From: UBA12481 sp012523435
Lineage (GTDB): Bacteria > Bacteroidota > Bacteroidia > Bacteroidales > UBA12481
DNA: 64,000 nucleotides
Assembly: GCA_028686135.1 (NCBI GenBank)
Contig: JAQUCP010000009.1
Coordinates: forward strand, 35,173-99,172
Reading direction: 5' to 3'
The notes under the pieces were generated by a model that was not told the origin of the DNA, did not search any database, and saw only the letters and a list, made by a program, of their open reading frames with translations. Positions 18,830 to 27,307 of this stretch are shown piece after piece (position 1 is the stretch's first letter; each line of letters begins with the position of its first letter). The translations under genes were made by a program, and so were the position numbers.

Positions 18830-19885
18830 CTACCGATTCCGGTACATGCTTTCGTAATAGGTCTGATATTCTCCGCTGGTTACCCGCTCCATCCATTCAC
18901 TATTTGACAGATACCAGTCAACCGTTTTTTCTAGCCCTTCGGCAAACTGCAGACTCGGTTCCCAACCCAATTCTTGCCTGATCTTTGATGCATCGATGGC
19001 ATAGCGCAGGTCGTGCCCTGCCCGGTCGGTGACATAGGTAATCAGTCCTGCTGAGGTGCCGGAATCCCGATTCAGCTTCCGATCCAGAATGCTGCATAGC
19101 AGCCTGATAAGGTCGATATTCTTCCATTCATTGTGCCCGCCAATATTGTAGGTTTCTCCGATCATTCCCTTATGAAACACCAGATCAATTGCCCGAGCAT
19201 GATCCTCTACATAGAGCCAGTCGCGAATATTCTCACCTTTCCCGTAAATTGGAATAGGCTTCATGTTTACCATATTATGGATTGAAAGGGGGATGAGCTT
19301 CTCAGGGAACTGGTTGGGCCCGTAATTATTAGAGCAGTTAGTTATGACAATGGGTAGGCCATACGTGTGATGATAAGCTCTCACCAGATGGTCGGAGCTT
19401 GCTTTGGAGGCTGAGTAGGGACTCCGTGGATCGTAGGAAGTGATCTCGTAAAAGTGCCCCTCTTCTCCGAGCGACCCGTACACTTCGTCCGTAGAGATAT
19501 GGTAAAACCGTTTCCCCTCATAATTCCCTTTCCACTGATTGCGCGCGGCATTGAGCAGGTTTACCGTGCCAATGATGTTCGTCTCGATGAAGGCCATCGG
19601 CTCTGCAATGGAGCGATCAACATGGCTTTCGGCGGCCAGATGGAGGATGCCATCAATAGGCTGCTGGTCGAAGAGATCATTAATGGCCTCCTTATTACGA
19701 ATATCCATTCTGATGAATCGGTAATTGGGAGCTTTCTCGACATCAGTCAGGTTTTCGAGATTTCCGGCATACGTGAGGGCATCGAGGTTAATAATTTGAT
19801 AATCAGGATATTTGTTTACAAATAGGCGGATTACATGCGACCCGATAAATCCGGCACCGCCGGTGATTAGAACAGTTCTTTTCAT
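18830..19885 (-). CDS. rfbB: dTDP-glucose 4,6-dehydratase
   Basis: RfbB converts dTDP-glucose to dTDP-4-keto-6-deoxyglucose for rhamnose and other deoxysugars of surface polysaccharide. Visible motifs are the Rossmann GGAGFIGSHVIRLF, LAAESHVDRSI, HISTDEVYGSLG (active-site T-D-E), YSASKASSDHLVRAYHHTYG (Y-x3-K) and NCSNNYGPNQFPEKLIP. 351 aa, normal. It is the last gene of the minus-strand nucleotide-sugar operon, 9 bp after galE. The partner genes rfbA, rfbC and rfbD are not in the window. Confidence 0.96.
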   Translation of the reverse strand: MKRTVLITGGAGFIGSHVIRLFVNKYPDYQIINLDALTYAGNLENLTDVEKAPNYRFIRMDIRNKEAINDLFDQQPIDGILHLAAESHVDRSIAEPMAFIETNIIGTVNLLNAARNQWKGNYEGKRFYHISTDEVYGSLGEEGHFYEITSYDPRSPYSASKASSDHLVRAYHHTYGLPIVITNCSNNYGPNQFPEKLIPLSIHNMVNMKPIPIYGKGENIRDWLYVEDHARAIDLVFHKGMIGETYNIGGHNEWKNIDLIRLLCSILDRKLNRDSGTSAGLITYVTDRAGHDLRYAIDASKIRQELGWEPSLQFAEGLEKTVDWYLSNSEWMERVTSGEYQTYYESMYRNR

Positions 19886-19894
19886 CTTCTTCTT

Positions 19895-20923
19895 TTATTT
19901 TATGTCTCTCAGTCGTTTTTCCCAGTTCCAGGCTGAGAGAAGGGTTTCATCGAGCGAATGGATGGCTTTCCATCCTAATGTTTCGTTGGCCTTGGTGGTA
20001 TCGGCCCACACTTTTTCGATATCTCCGGCGCGCCGGCCCACGATGCGATGGTTAACTTTCACTCCGGTGACCTGTTCGAAGGTTTGCACGAGTTCGAGCA
20101 CAGAGGTGCCTTTCCCGGTACCCAGGTTAAAATATTCTAGTGGTTCGCTGTTTTTGCCTGCGATCAGCCGGCGGATAGCGGTGACGTGAGCCCGTGCAAG
20201 GTCAACCACGTTGATATAATCCCGGATGGCTGATCCGTCGGGGGTATCGTAATCGTTGCCGTATATTTTTAATTCGGGTAGCACCCCGGCAGCAGTTTGG
20301 GTCACATAAGGAACTAGATTATTAGGTACACCCCGCGGGAGCTCGCCAATCAAGGCAGAGGGATGTGCTCCGATGGGGTTGAAATAGCGTAGGGAGATCG
20401 CTTTGAGGACTTTAAAAGCACTGATACTGTCGGCCAGAATCTCTTCGCAGATTTGCTTGGTATTGCCATAGGGTGACTCAGCAGGCAAAATGGGAGCCTG
20501 CTCGGTAACGGGCAACTCCCTCGGCTGACCGTAGATGGTGCAGCTGGATGAAAAAACGATCGGTGAAACCTCGTGTACAACCATACAATGAAGGAGGTTG
20601 ATCAGTGAGTTGAGGTTATTCCGATAATAAAGCAGTGGTTTCTCAACACTCTCTCCAACTGCTTTTGAGGCAGCAAAGTGAATGATAGCTTTCAAGCTAG
20701 GGCGGCTGGCAAAGAATTGCTCCAGACGCTGCAGGTCGAGCAGGTCGAACTGCTCAAAATCCGGCCGGATACCCGTGATCTGCTCAATTCCATCAAGGCT
20801 TTCCGTGGTTGAATTGGAGAGGTTATCAATGATCACAACGTCAAAGCCCTCTTTGATAAGCTCCACCACTGTGTGGGATCCGATATAACCGGTACCTCCC
20901 GTAACCAGGATCAATTCTTTCAT
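19895..20923 (-). CDS. galE: UDP-glucose 4-epimerase
   Basis: GalE interconverts UDP-glucose and UDP-galactose (some members also the N-acetyl forms). Motifs are GGTGYIGSHTVVELI, VIIDNLSNS, HFAASKAVGESVEKPLLYY, FSSSCTIYGQP and the Y-x3-K in SPYGNTKQICEEIL. The C-terminal EYFNLGTGKGTSVLELV is typical of GalE. 342 aa. Its ATG overlaps the stop of the upstream acetyltransferase gene by 4 bp (ATGA), so translation is probably coupled. Confidence 0.95.
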   Translation of the reverse strand: MKELILVTGGTGYIGSHTVVELIKEGFDVVIIDNLSNSTTESLDGIEQITGIRPDFEQFDLLDLQRLEQFFASRPSLKAIIHFAASKAVGESVEKPLLYYRNNLNSLINLLHCMVVHEVSPIVFSSSCTIYGQPRELPVTEQAPILPAESPYGNTKQICEEILADSISAFKVLKAISLRYFNPIGAHPSALIGELPRGVPNNLVPYVTQTAAGVLPELKIYGNDYDTPDGSAIRDYINVVDLARAHVTAIRRLIAGKNSEPLEYFNLGTGKGTSVLELVQTFEQVTGVKVNHRIVGRRAGDIEKVWADTTKANETLGWKAIHSLDETLLSAWNWEKRLRDIK

Positions 20924-21504
20924 TCAGTAATTTTTTTAACAGTTTGATTTACAACAATATACTTTTCGTTAGACTCGGGGCAAAAGGCTACACCTGTTTC
21001 ATCAAAACTTAGCTGGTGTCCATATTCACTCATCCATCCGATTGGTCGGGCCGGATTTCCAACAACCAGTGCATAGGCGGGCACATCTTTCGTTACCACG
21101 GCTCCGGCTCCGATGAAGCAGAATTCGCCAAGGGTAACTCCGCACACGATGGTAGCGTTAGCTCCGATGGTGGCGCCTCGTCTGACCAGCGTAGTTTGAT
21201 ACTCCCCGTGCCGGCTGATCCGGCTACGTGGGTTGATCACGTTGGTGAACACCATGGATGGTCCGAGGAACACGTCATCTTCGCAAATCACTCCGGTATA
21301 GATCGATACGTTGTTTTGGACCTTGACATTTCGGCCCAGAGTAACTCCCGGTGAAATGACTACATTCTGCCCCAAGTTGCAGTCAGCACCGATGCGGCAG
21401 CCGCTCATGATATGAGTGAAATGCCATATCCTGGTCCCTTCTCCGATTTCACAGCCGGGGTCAATGACGGCGGTTTCATGGGCTTGGTATCCTTTATGCT
21501 TCAT
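20920..21504 (-). CDS. Left-handed beta-helix N-acetyltransferase (WbpD/WlbB-like)
   Basis: The protein consists of hexapeptide repeats forming a left-handed beta-helix: GCEIGEGTRIWHFTHI, GCRIGADCNLGQNVVI, GVTLGRNVKVQNNVSI, then RRGATIGANATIVCGVTLG and GAGAVVTKDVPAYALVVG. It closely resembles the UDP-2-acetamido-3-amino-sugar N-acetyltransferases (WbpD/WlbB) that act after a PLP aminotransferase. The gene next upstream is such an aminotransferase, and the two overlap by 11 bp, which supports the pathway. The exact sugar is inference. About 194 aa from the start at 21504. Confidence 0.86.
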   Translation of the reverse strand: MKHKGYQAHETAVIDPGCEIGEGTRIWHFTHIMSGCRIGADCNLGQNVVISPGVTLGRNVKVQNNVSIYTGVICEDDVFLGPSMVFTNVINPRSRISRHGEYQTTLVRRGATIGANATIVCGVTLGEFCFIGAGAVVTKDVPAYALVVGNPARPIGWMSEYGHQLSFDETGVAFCPESNEKYIVVNQTVKKITE

Positions 21505-22630
21505 GATCAAGCAAGGTTAACAGAGTTCGACAGATATGATCAAGCTGATCCTCAGTCATTTCGGTGTGGATCGGCAGTGAGAGAACTCTCCGGCAGAGGT
21601 CCTCGGTAATTGGCAAGTCACCTTCCCGGTAGCCAAAAATCGCCAGTGGTTTTTGGAGCGACAGCGGAACGGGGTAATACACCATGGACGGGATTCCGGC
21701 CTCCTGCAGGCCAGAACGGATCCGATCACGATTGCCTTCCAGAATAGTGATGGTGTACTGATGAAACACATGGGTGCCGTAAATTGATCGGGTGGGAATG
21801 CGGATGGCAGGATGCCCCCCCAAATGCCGGTCGTAATAGTCGGCCACCTGCTGTCTGCGCTCAATGGCTTCATCCAGGTGACGCAGGTTGATGCGGAGAA
21901 TGGCAGCCTGAAGGGTATCGAGCCGGGAGTTCATCCCGATCAGTTCGTTGTGGTATTTGATCCGGGAACCATGATTGACGATCATCCTGATCTTTTCTGC
22001 CAGCCCAGGATCGGCGGTCATCAAAGCCCCGCCATCACCATAACAAGCCAGCGGTTTGGTCGGGAAGAAAGAGGTGGTGCCAATAGCTCCCAGAGTTCCG
22101 GTGCGTCGCCTGATATTATCGTGGCTGATGTGACAGGAGCCCAGCGATTGAGCGTTGTCCTCAATCACCTGGAGATTGTGTGCAGCAGCTAGATCGAGAA
22201 TCGGATCCATATCAGCAGGTTGACCGAAAAGATGCACTGGGATAATCGCTTTGGTAAAGGGGGTGATGGTCTGCCTGACTAGGTCGGGATCCAGATTAAA
22301 GGTGTAAGGGTTGATATCCGTGAGGACGGGTTTAAGTCCCAGTAAAACAATGACTTCAACGGATGATATGAAGGAAAATCCGGGAGTGATTACTTCATCG
22401 CCTGGTTTCAAGTCAAGGGCCATCAGGGCTGCTTGCAGGGCATCAGTGCCATTGGCACAGGGGATCACATGGGGTGTCTGGAGATAGTCGGCTAGCTCCC
22501 CAGCAAATTGCCCGACAGCCTGACCGTTGATGAAGGCAGCTGCTTCCATCACTTCATTAACTGCCAGATCTATTTCGGGTTTGAATCTCCGGTAGTGCGA
22601 ACAGAGATCAACCATCTCAATTTTTTTCAT
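21494..22630 (-). CDS. DegT/DnrJ/EryC1 sugar aminotransferase
   Basis: A PLP-dependent nucleotide-sugar aminotransferase of the type that adds an amino group at C3 or C4 of a keto-sugar. It shows GTDALQAALMALDLKPGDEVITP for cofactor binding, VIEDNAQSLGS with the Asp that contacts the PLP ring, and the PLP lysine in SFFPTKPLACYGDGGALM. The substrate loop is GMNSRLDTLQAAIL. 378 aa. It is the first gene of the nucleotide-sugar operon (aminotransferase, acetyltransferase, galE, rfbB). A TATTTTTG element on the minus strand (22675-22668) lies about 38 bp before the ATG, without a spaced TTG. WlbC/WbpE is the nearest named type. Confidence 0.88.
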   Translation of the reverse strand: MKKIEMVDLCSHYRRFKPEIDLAVNEVMEAAAFINGQAVGQFAGELADYLQTPHVIPCANGTDALQAALMALDLKPGDEVITPGFSFISSVEVIVLLGLKPVLTDINPYTFNLDPDLVRQTITPFTKAIIPVHLFGQPADMDPILDLAAAHNLQVIEDNAQSLGSCHISHDNIRRRTGTLGAIGTTSFFPTKPLACYGDGGALMTADPGLAEKIRMIVNHGSRIKYHNELIGMNSRLDTLQAAILRINLRHLDEAIERRQQVADYYDRHLGGHPAIRIPTRSIYGTHVFHQYTITILEGNRDRIRSGLQEAGIPSMVYYPVPLSLQKPLAIFGYREGDLPITEDLCRRVLSLPIHTEMTEDQLDHICRTLLTLLDHEA

Positions 22631-22726
22631 GCTGGGAGATTAGGTTCTGCAAGCTCACTAAATTAGCCAAAAATACCGAAAATTGGTTTGTTCACAGGCT
22701 CCTGGCTGATAAATTGGGGAGCCAGT

Positions 22727-22757
22727 TTGGTAGCACCCGATAATCTGATTATCTTTG
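22727..22757 (+). promoter_or_regulatory. Bacteroidota-type promoter for the HU/SPOR-domain gene
   Basis: TTG at 22727-22729, then 20 nt, then TATCTTTG at 22750-22757, with the ATG at 22776. The fit to the consensus is good. It also argues against an alternative TTG start at 22755, which would lie inside the -7 box. Confidence 0.65.
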
Positions 22758-22775
22758 TTTATCAACCAAGATCCA

Positions 22776-23822
22776 ATGGAATTATTGCCTTTAATCCGAC
22801 AACATCTTTATTTAGAAGATGATACGATCATCCCAGGATTGGGTGGTTTTTCCTCTCGTCATTATCCGGCAAGGCTGATTCCGGAGACGGGTACGGTGAT
22901 TCCGCCGGTCAGGGAGATTCTGTTCGACCGGAGCCTGCAGCACAATGATGGCAAACTTCAGGAACGGGTGGCCCAAGAGTGTGGCACTAACCTCTCCCGT
23001 GCCAGGCAGTTGTTGGAAGATTTTGTCAATGAGCTTAAGCAGAAGACTGCCCTTGGTCAGAAGGTTTTGCTGGAGGGCATCGGATATTTCTACGGGGATG
23101 AGAATGGCGATGTGCTGTTCCGGTTGGAACCAGGTGCCAATCTGAACCTGGATTCCTTTGGCCTACCACCGATTCATGTTCACCAACTGGTGCCCCGCAC
23201 GGCTATTCAACTTAATGTTCCCGGTCGCAAAGGCAGAATCTCAACCTCGCAAGTTATTGAGAAACAGATACATGAAGAGCCTGTCATACAGGAGGGAAAA
23301 CCCCTCAAACGGGTGCTCATTGCCATCCCCCTGCTCTTTTTGCTGGCTTTGCTACCCAATAATCCTGAGCTCTCTCGCAGAATGACTCACGAAAGAGCCA
23401 CTCTTGGCCCGGATCCCTCACTTTTCATGCTTGAATATCCGGAGGTGCAAACCCGCGAGACCTCCAAAGAGATTGTTTATCCGATTGTTCAGGCGGAAAT
23501 GGTAGCCCAGGAGGTCCAGGAAGTCATCGAAACACCGGTTATTGCTCCTGAAGCTGAGCCAGTTTCGGAGGCTGTTCCCGAGCCACCAACAGTCCAGACA
23601 GGGAAGTATCCCCTGGTGGCAGGGCTATTTAGGAACGAAGAAAATGCAAATCGTTACGCTGATGAGCTCACTGGTAAAGGATATCCTGCCACAATAACGG
23701 TAACACCATCAGGATTTTATCGAATATCAATCGGTAGTTTTGATTCACTTCAGGAGGCCCAGGAAAGGGTTAACCAAATTTACCAGGAAGATCCTGCCAT
23801 CAAGCCCTGGATTCTCAAGTAA
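22776..23822 (+). CDS. HU-like (CCDC81-type) and SPOR domain membrane protein
   Basis: A 348-aa protein with three parts. Residues 1-120 resemble the bacterial CCDC81-type HU-fold domains found in Bacteroidota (LIRQHLYLEDDTIIPGLGGF, then FDRSLQHNDGKL and VLLEGIGYFYGD). One membrane helix follows at about residues 183-200 (LIAIPLLFLLALLPNN). A Pro/Glu-rich linker leads to a C-terminal SPOR domain (YPLVAGLFRNEENANRYADEL, ISIGSFDSLQEAQERV). SPOR domains bind denuded peptidoglycan at division sites, so the protein probably sits in the inner membrane with the HU-like part inside and SPOR in the periplasm. Function not established. Confidence 0.82.
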   Translation: MELLPLIRQHLYLEDDTIIPGLGGFSSRHYPARLIPETGTVIPPVREILFDRSLQHNDGKLQERVAQECGTNLSRARQLLEDFVNELKQKTALGQKVLLEGIGYFYGDENGDVLFRLEPGANLNLDSFGLPPIHVHQLVPRTAIQLNVPGRKGRISTSQVIEKQIHEEPVIQEGKPLKRVLIAIPLLFLLALLPNNPELSRRMTHERATLGPDPSLFMLEYPEVQTRETSKEIVYPIVQAEMVAQEVQEVIETPVIAPEAEPVSEAVPEPPTVQTGKYPLVAGLFRNEENANRYADELTGKGYPATITVTPSGFYRISIGSFDSLQEAQERVNQIYQEDPAIKPWILK

Positions 23823-23855
23823 TCCGGGCTTCCCAATCCCTCAACGTATAGGTGC

Positions 23856-25886
23856 CTATTTAACGATTGAACCGTTGGCTGTGGGCTTGTCGGGTGATAC
23901 GAATATCAGCCTTCCTTCATTGTCTTCTGCCAGCAAAATCATTCCCTTGGATTCAATCCCTTTAATTTTCCGTGGCTGGAGGTTGGCCAGTAAGGTAACC
24001 TGCTTGCCAGGAAGATCTTTGGGATCGAAATGCTCGGCAATGCCCGAGACAATCGTCCGCTGATCTAATCCGGTATCGACTTTCATCTTCACCAACTTCT
24101 GCGTTTTGGGCACCAGCTCAGCCTCTAAAATGGTGGCAATACGGATATCCATCGCCGAAAAATCATCATAGCTGATCTCCGGCTTGGCTGCCGGCAACCC
24201 TGCCTCCTTGGCCTCATTGGCCTTCCGGGTGGCGAGCAGCTTGTTAACCTGATATTCTACTTGCGAATCTTCAATCTTTTCGAATAGCAGACCCGGCTTG
24301 TTTAGTGGATGACTGGCGGGAACTAGCATCACGGATCCTATCTCGGACCAGGGTAACTTATTGATATTCATATATTCACGGAGCTTGTCCATGGTGTGGG
24401 GGAGAAAAGGATCAAGCAATCCGGCGAGATTGGCGGTTAGCTGTAAGCTCACATGCAGGATCGTGGCTACCCGATCAGGATCGGTTTTAATAACCTTCCA
24501 AGGCTCTGTTTCAGCCAGGTATTTGTTGCCCAGGCGGGCAAGACCCATGGCTTCGTTCAGAGCTTCCCTGATTCGGAAAGCATCCAGACTCTGCTCAACC
24601 CGTTTACGGATGCCGGTCATTGCCTCCAGCGTGGAACGGTCGTAGTCGGTCAGTGACCCTGCCTCCGGGCAAAGGCCGTTGAAATACTTTTGTGTCAAGA
24701 CCAGGGTACGGTTCACAAAATTGCCCAGAACCGCGACCAATTCGTTATTGTTGCGGGTTTGAAAATCCTTCCAGGTGAAGTCGTTATCCTTGGCTTCCGG
24801 GGCGTTAGCCGTCAACACATATCGGAGCACATCCTGTTTACCGGGCATCTCCTCGAGATATTCGTGTAGCCAGACCGCCCAGTTGCGCGAAGTGGAGATC
24901 TTATCGTTTTCGAGGTTCAGGAACTCGTTGGCCGGTACAAAGTCGGGCAGGATATACTCTCCATGGGCTTTGAGCATGGCCGGGAAGATGATGCAATGAA
25001 AAACGATGTTGTCTTTGCCGATAAAATGGATCAATCGACAATCATCAGATTTCCAGTATTTTTCCCAATCAGGAGTGAGTTCTTTGGTTGCTGAAATGTA
25101 CCCAATAGGGGCATCAAACCAGACGTACAGAACTTTTCCTTCGGCTCCCTCCACTGGCACAGGAACACCCCAGTCGAGGTCGCGGGAAACTGCTCGCGGC
25201 TGCAACCCCTGATCGAGCCAGGATTTGCACTGGCCATAAACATTTGGCCGCCATTCGGTATGTTCTTCCAGAATCCATTTCCGGAGCCATGCCTCATGTT
25301 TTTCGAGGGGCAGGTACCAATGGAGGGTCTCTTTTTTCACCGGCTGGCTTCCGCTGAGCATCGATTTTGGATTAATGAGATCATTAGGGCTCAATGATGA
25401 TCCACACTTCTCGCACTGGTCGCCATAAGCATGCTCATTACCGCAGTGGGGGCAGGTGCCGGTGATGTACCGGTCGGCCAGAAACTGTTGTTGCTCCTCA
25501 TCAAAAAATTGCTCCGATGTCTTGGCTACAAAATCTCCCTGGTCGTACATTTTCTTAAAAAACGCGCTAGCCGTTTCGTGGTGGAGGGGGGCAGAGGTGC
25601 GGTGGTAAATATCGAAAGCGATTCCGAACTGCTCGAAAGCCTTCCGGTTGATCTCGTGGTACTTGTCAACCACATCCTGCGGAGTAATTCCTTCGGCCTT
25701 GGCTTTCAGTGTGATAGGAACGCCATGCTCGTCTGAACCGCAAACAAACAACACATCTTTTCCGTTTTGGCGAAGGTATCGCGTATAGATATCAGCGGGG
25801 ATATAGACTCCGGCCAGGTGACCGATATGAACGGGTCCGTTGGCGTATGGAAGGGCGGCGGTGATGAGGTGGCGAGTGTAGGTCAT
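23856..25886 (-). CDS. metG: Methionyl-tRNA synthetase
   Basis: Charges tRNA-Met. The class I HIGH motif is in YANGPVHIGHLAG, and CGSDEHG is typical of MetRS. A zinc knuckle (CPHCG ... CEKCG) sits around residue 145-165. The KMSKS loop is the variant DKISTSRN, usual in this phylum. After the anticodon-binding helices there is a C-terminal tRNA-binding (EMAP/Arc1p-type) domain from about residue 570 (FSAMDIRIATILEAELVP). 676 aa, normal for the dimeric form with that domain. It is convergent with the HU/SPOR gene and divergent from yraN. Confidence 0.97.
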   Translation of the reverse strand: MTYTRHLITAALPYANGPVHIGHLAGVYIPADIYTRYLRQNGKDVLFVCGSDEHGVPITLKAKAEGITPQDVVDKYHEINRKAFEQFGIAFDIYHRTSAPLHHETASAFFKKMYDQGDFVAKTSEQFFDEEQQQFLADRYITGTCPHCGNEHAYGDQCEKCGSSLSPNDLINPKSMLSGSQPVKKETLHWYLPLEKHEAWLRKWILEEHTEWRPNVYGQCKSWLDQGLQPRAVSRDLDWGVPVPVEGAEGKVLYVWFDAPIGYISATKELTPDWEKYWKSDDCRLIHFIGKDNIVFHCIIFPAMLKAHGEYILPDFVPANEFLNLENDKISTSRNWAVWLHEYLEEMPGKQDVLRYVLTANAPEAKDNDFTWKDFQTRNNNELVAVLGNFVNRTLVLTQKYFNGLCPEAGSLTDYDRSTLEAMTGIRKRVEQSLDAFRIREALNEAMGLARLGNKYLAETEPWKVIKTDPDRVATILHVSLQLTANLAGLLDPFLPHTMDKLREYMNINKLPWSEIGSVMLVPASHPLNKPGLLFEKIEDSQVEYQVNKLLATRKANEAKEAGLPAAKPEISYDDFSAMDIRIATILEAELVPKTQKLVKMKVDTGLDQRTIVSGIAEHFDPKDLPGKQVTLLANLQPRKIKGIESKGMILLAEDNEGRLIFVSPDKPTANGSIVK

Positions 25887-25991
25887 TAAGGGGTATGATT
25901 ACTGGTTGACGATTTTCAGATTTCCGGTGATAAGGCACGCCCAGGGGGATGTGTCAGACACCGGGGAACAAAAGTACAAAACAAAAGCAAA

Positions 25992-26354
25992 ATGGATAGC
26001 AGACAGGATTTAGGTCGTGAAGGTGAGGATCAGGCCGCTCGATATCTGGAGCAGCAAGGGATGGTAATTTTGGAGCGTAACTGGCGTTTTGGCCATAAGG
26101 AGATTGATATGATTGCGCGCGAGGGGAATAATCTGGTTATTGTTGAGGTAAAAACCCGCACTGCTCCGGTGCGCGAATCACCTGAACAGGCTATACCTCG
26201 TGAGAAGCGGCGATTGTTGATTTCTGCGGCTAATGCTTATGTGCGCTTCAATCGCATCTCGTTGGATGTGCGTTTTGATGTGGTTAATATTGTCTTTCGA
26301 CAAGGGAAAGTTGAGCTGACTCATATCCGAGATGCATTTTATGCAACGCTTTGA
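25992..26354 (+). CDS. UPF0102 family protein YraN (endonuclease-like fold)
   Basis: The 120-aa protein matches the YraN/UPF0102 family with an Endonuclease_III/Holliday-resolvase-like fold. It shows GREGEDQAARYLEQQGM, WRFGHKEIDMIARE with the conserved E-x-D, and VIVEVKTR with E-x-K, the usual PD-(D/E)XK catalytic pattern. The biological role is not settled. The stop at 26354 faces the stop of the LuxE-like gene at 26363. Confidence 0.9.
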   Translation: MDSRQDLGREGEDQAARYLEQQGMVILERNWRFGHKEIDMIAREGNNLVIVEVKTRTAPVRESPEQAIPREKRRLLISAANAYVRFNRISLDVRFDVVNIVFRQGKVELTHIRDAFYATL

Positions 26355-26362
26355 AAATGAAT

Positions 26363-27298
26363 CTAATAAAGCAGATTGCATCCTCTAACAGCGGAGCTAT
26401 CGAATCGACCAAGTACTTCAAAAGTGCCATCTGGATGGGCTCTGCCGAGATCCTGGGTCTGGATAAAAGAGCAGGAGTTACGGTTAGCCAGGTCGATGAT
26501 GTCAATGCCTCCTGTTTTACCTGTTGGCATTTGTCGGAATGGGTTGTAAGGATCGCGGATGAGTACTTTCATGGTTGGCGGGGTTCTGAAAAGTCCGTGG
26601 CCGCCCGACCAGGCCTGGGAGAGCAGTTCGGTCATGCCATACTCCGACCCGATGGCTGGTACTGTGAACGCTTCGGTTAGGATTTGGTGGAGTTGCTTTC
26701 GGGTGAGTTCTTCGCGTCGTCCTTTCATGCCGCCTGTCTCAATAATCGTGGTGTTTTCGAGCTTCATGGGAAACTGCTCGGCCAGGTCGATCAGGGCAAA
26801 CGATACTCCGATGAGCAGGATCCGGCGCCCCGTTGATTCTACCTTCCTAATCTGATGGGCGAGAGCCTCCAAATCATCGAGAAAAAAGCCATTATCAGGG
26901 TCCCCGCTTATTTTCATTAGGCGGTCGACCATATAGACCAGCGAAGAGTTTGATCGTTCCAGGTAGGATGGCAACAGGGCCAGAATGCAAAAATCGGTCG
27001 GGTTACCCACCAACAAACGAAATCCTGTTTCGAGGCTGTTGTGGTAAAGATTTTCATTCAACACATAGTGCCGACTGGTCTGCGATCCAGTGGTTCCGCT
27101 GGACTCAAAGATCAGCTGATCTGTTCCGGTACCGGTGACTACTCGATGGGTTCTGAAGAACTCAATAGGCAGAAAAGGGATTTCGTCCAGTGTGTTGATT
27201 TTCAATGGATTCTGGCCCAGGTGCTTCAGGTATTGGTGATAAACCGGATTCTCTTCCGCCTGGAAGCGGAAGAGATCCAGCACGAGTTGATCGTTCAT
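26363..27298 (-). CDS. LuxE/PaaK-family acyl-adenylating (acyltransferase-like) protein
   Basis: The protein resembles LuxE acyl-protein synthetases and phenylacetate-CoA ligase-like enzymes. An adenylate-forming motif rich in Ser/Thr/Gly is present (FESSGTTGSQTSRHYV, about residue 65), with EYGMTELLSQAW later where such enzymes have the Y-G-x-T-E core. Near the C-terminus are QTQDLGRAHPDGTF and LGRFDSSAVRGC, matching the G-R-x-x-D hinge region. It is about 311 aa, shorter than PaaK (about 430), as usual for LuxE-like members. It starts 9 bp after the pgk stop on the same strand, so it is probably co-transcribed with pgk. Substrate unknown. Confidence 0.8.
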   Translation of the reverse strand: MNDQLVLDLFRFQAEENPVYHQYLKHLGQNPLKINTLDEIPFLPIEFFRTHRVVTGTGTDQLIFESSGTTGSQTSRHYVLNENLYHNSLETGFRLLVGNPTDFCILALLPSYLERSNSSLVYMVDRLMKISGDPDNGFFLDDLEALAHQIRKVESTGRRILLIGVSFALIDLAEQFPMKLENTTIIETGGMKGRREELTRKQLHQILTEAFTVPAIGSEYGMTELLSQAWSGGHGLFRTPPTMKVLIRDPYNPFRQMPTGKTGGIDIIDLANRNSCSFIQTQDLGRAHPDGTFEVLGRFDSSAVRGCNLLY

Positions 27299-27307
27299 GA
27301 TCAAGGA

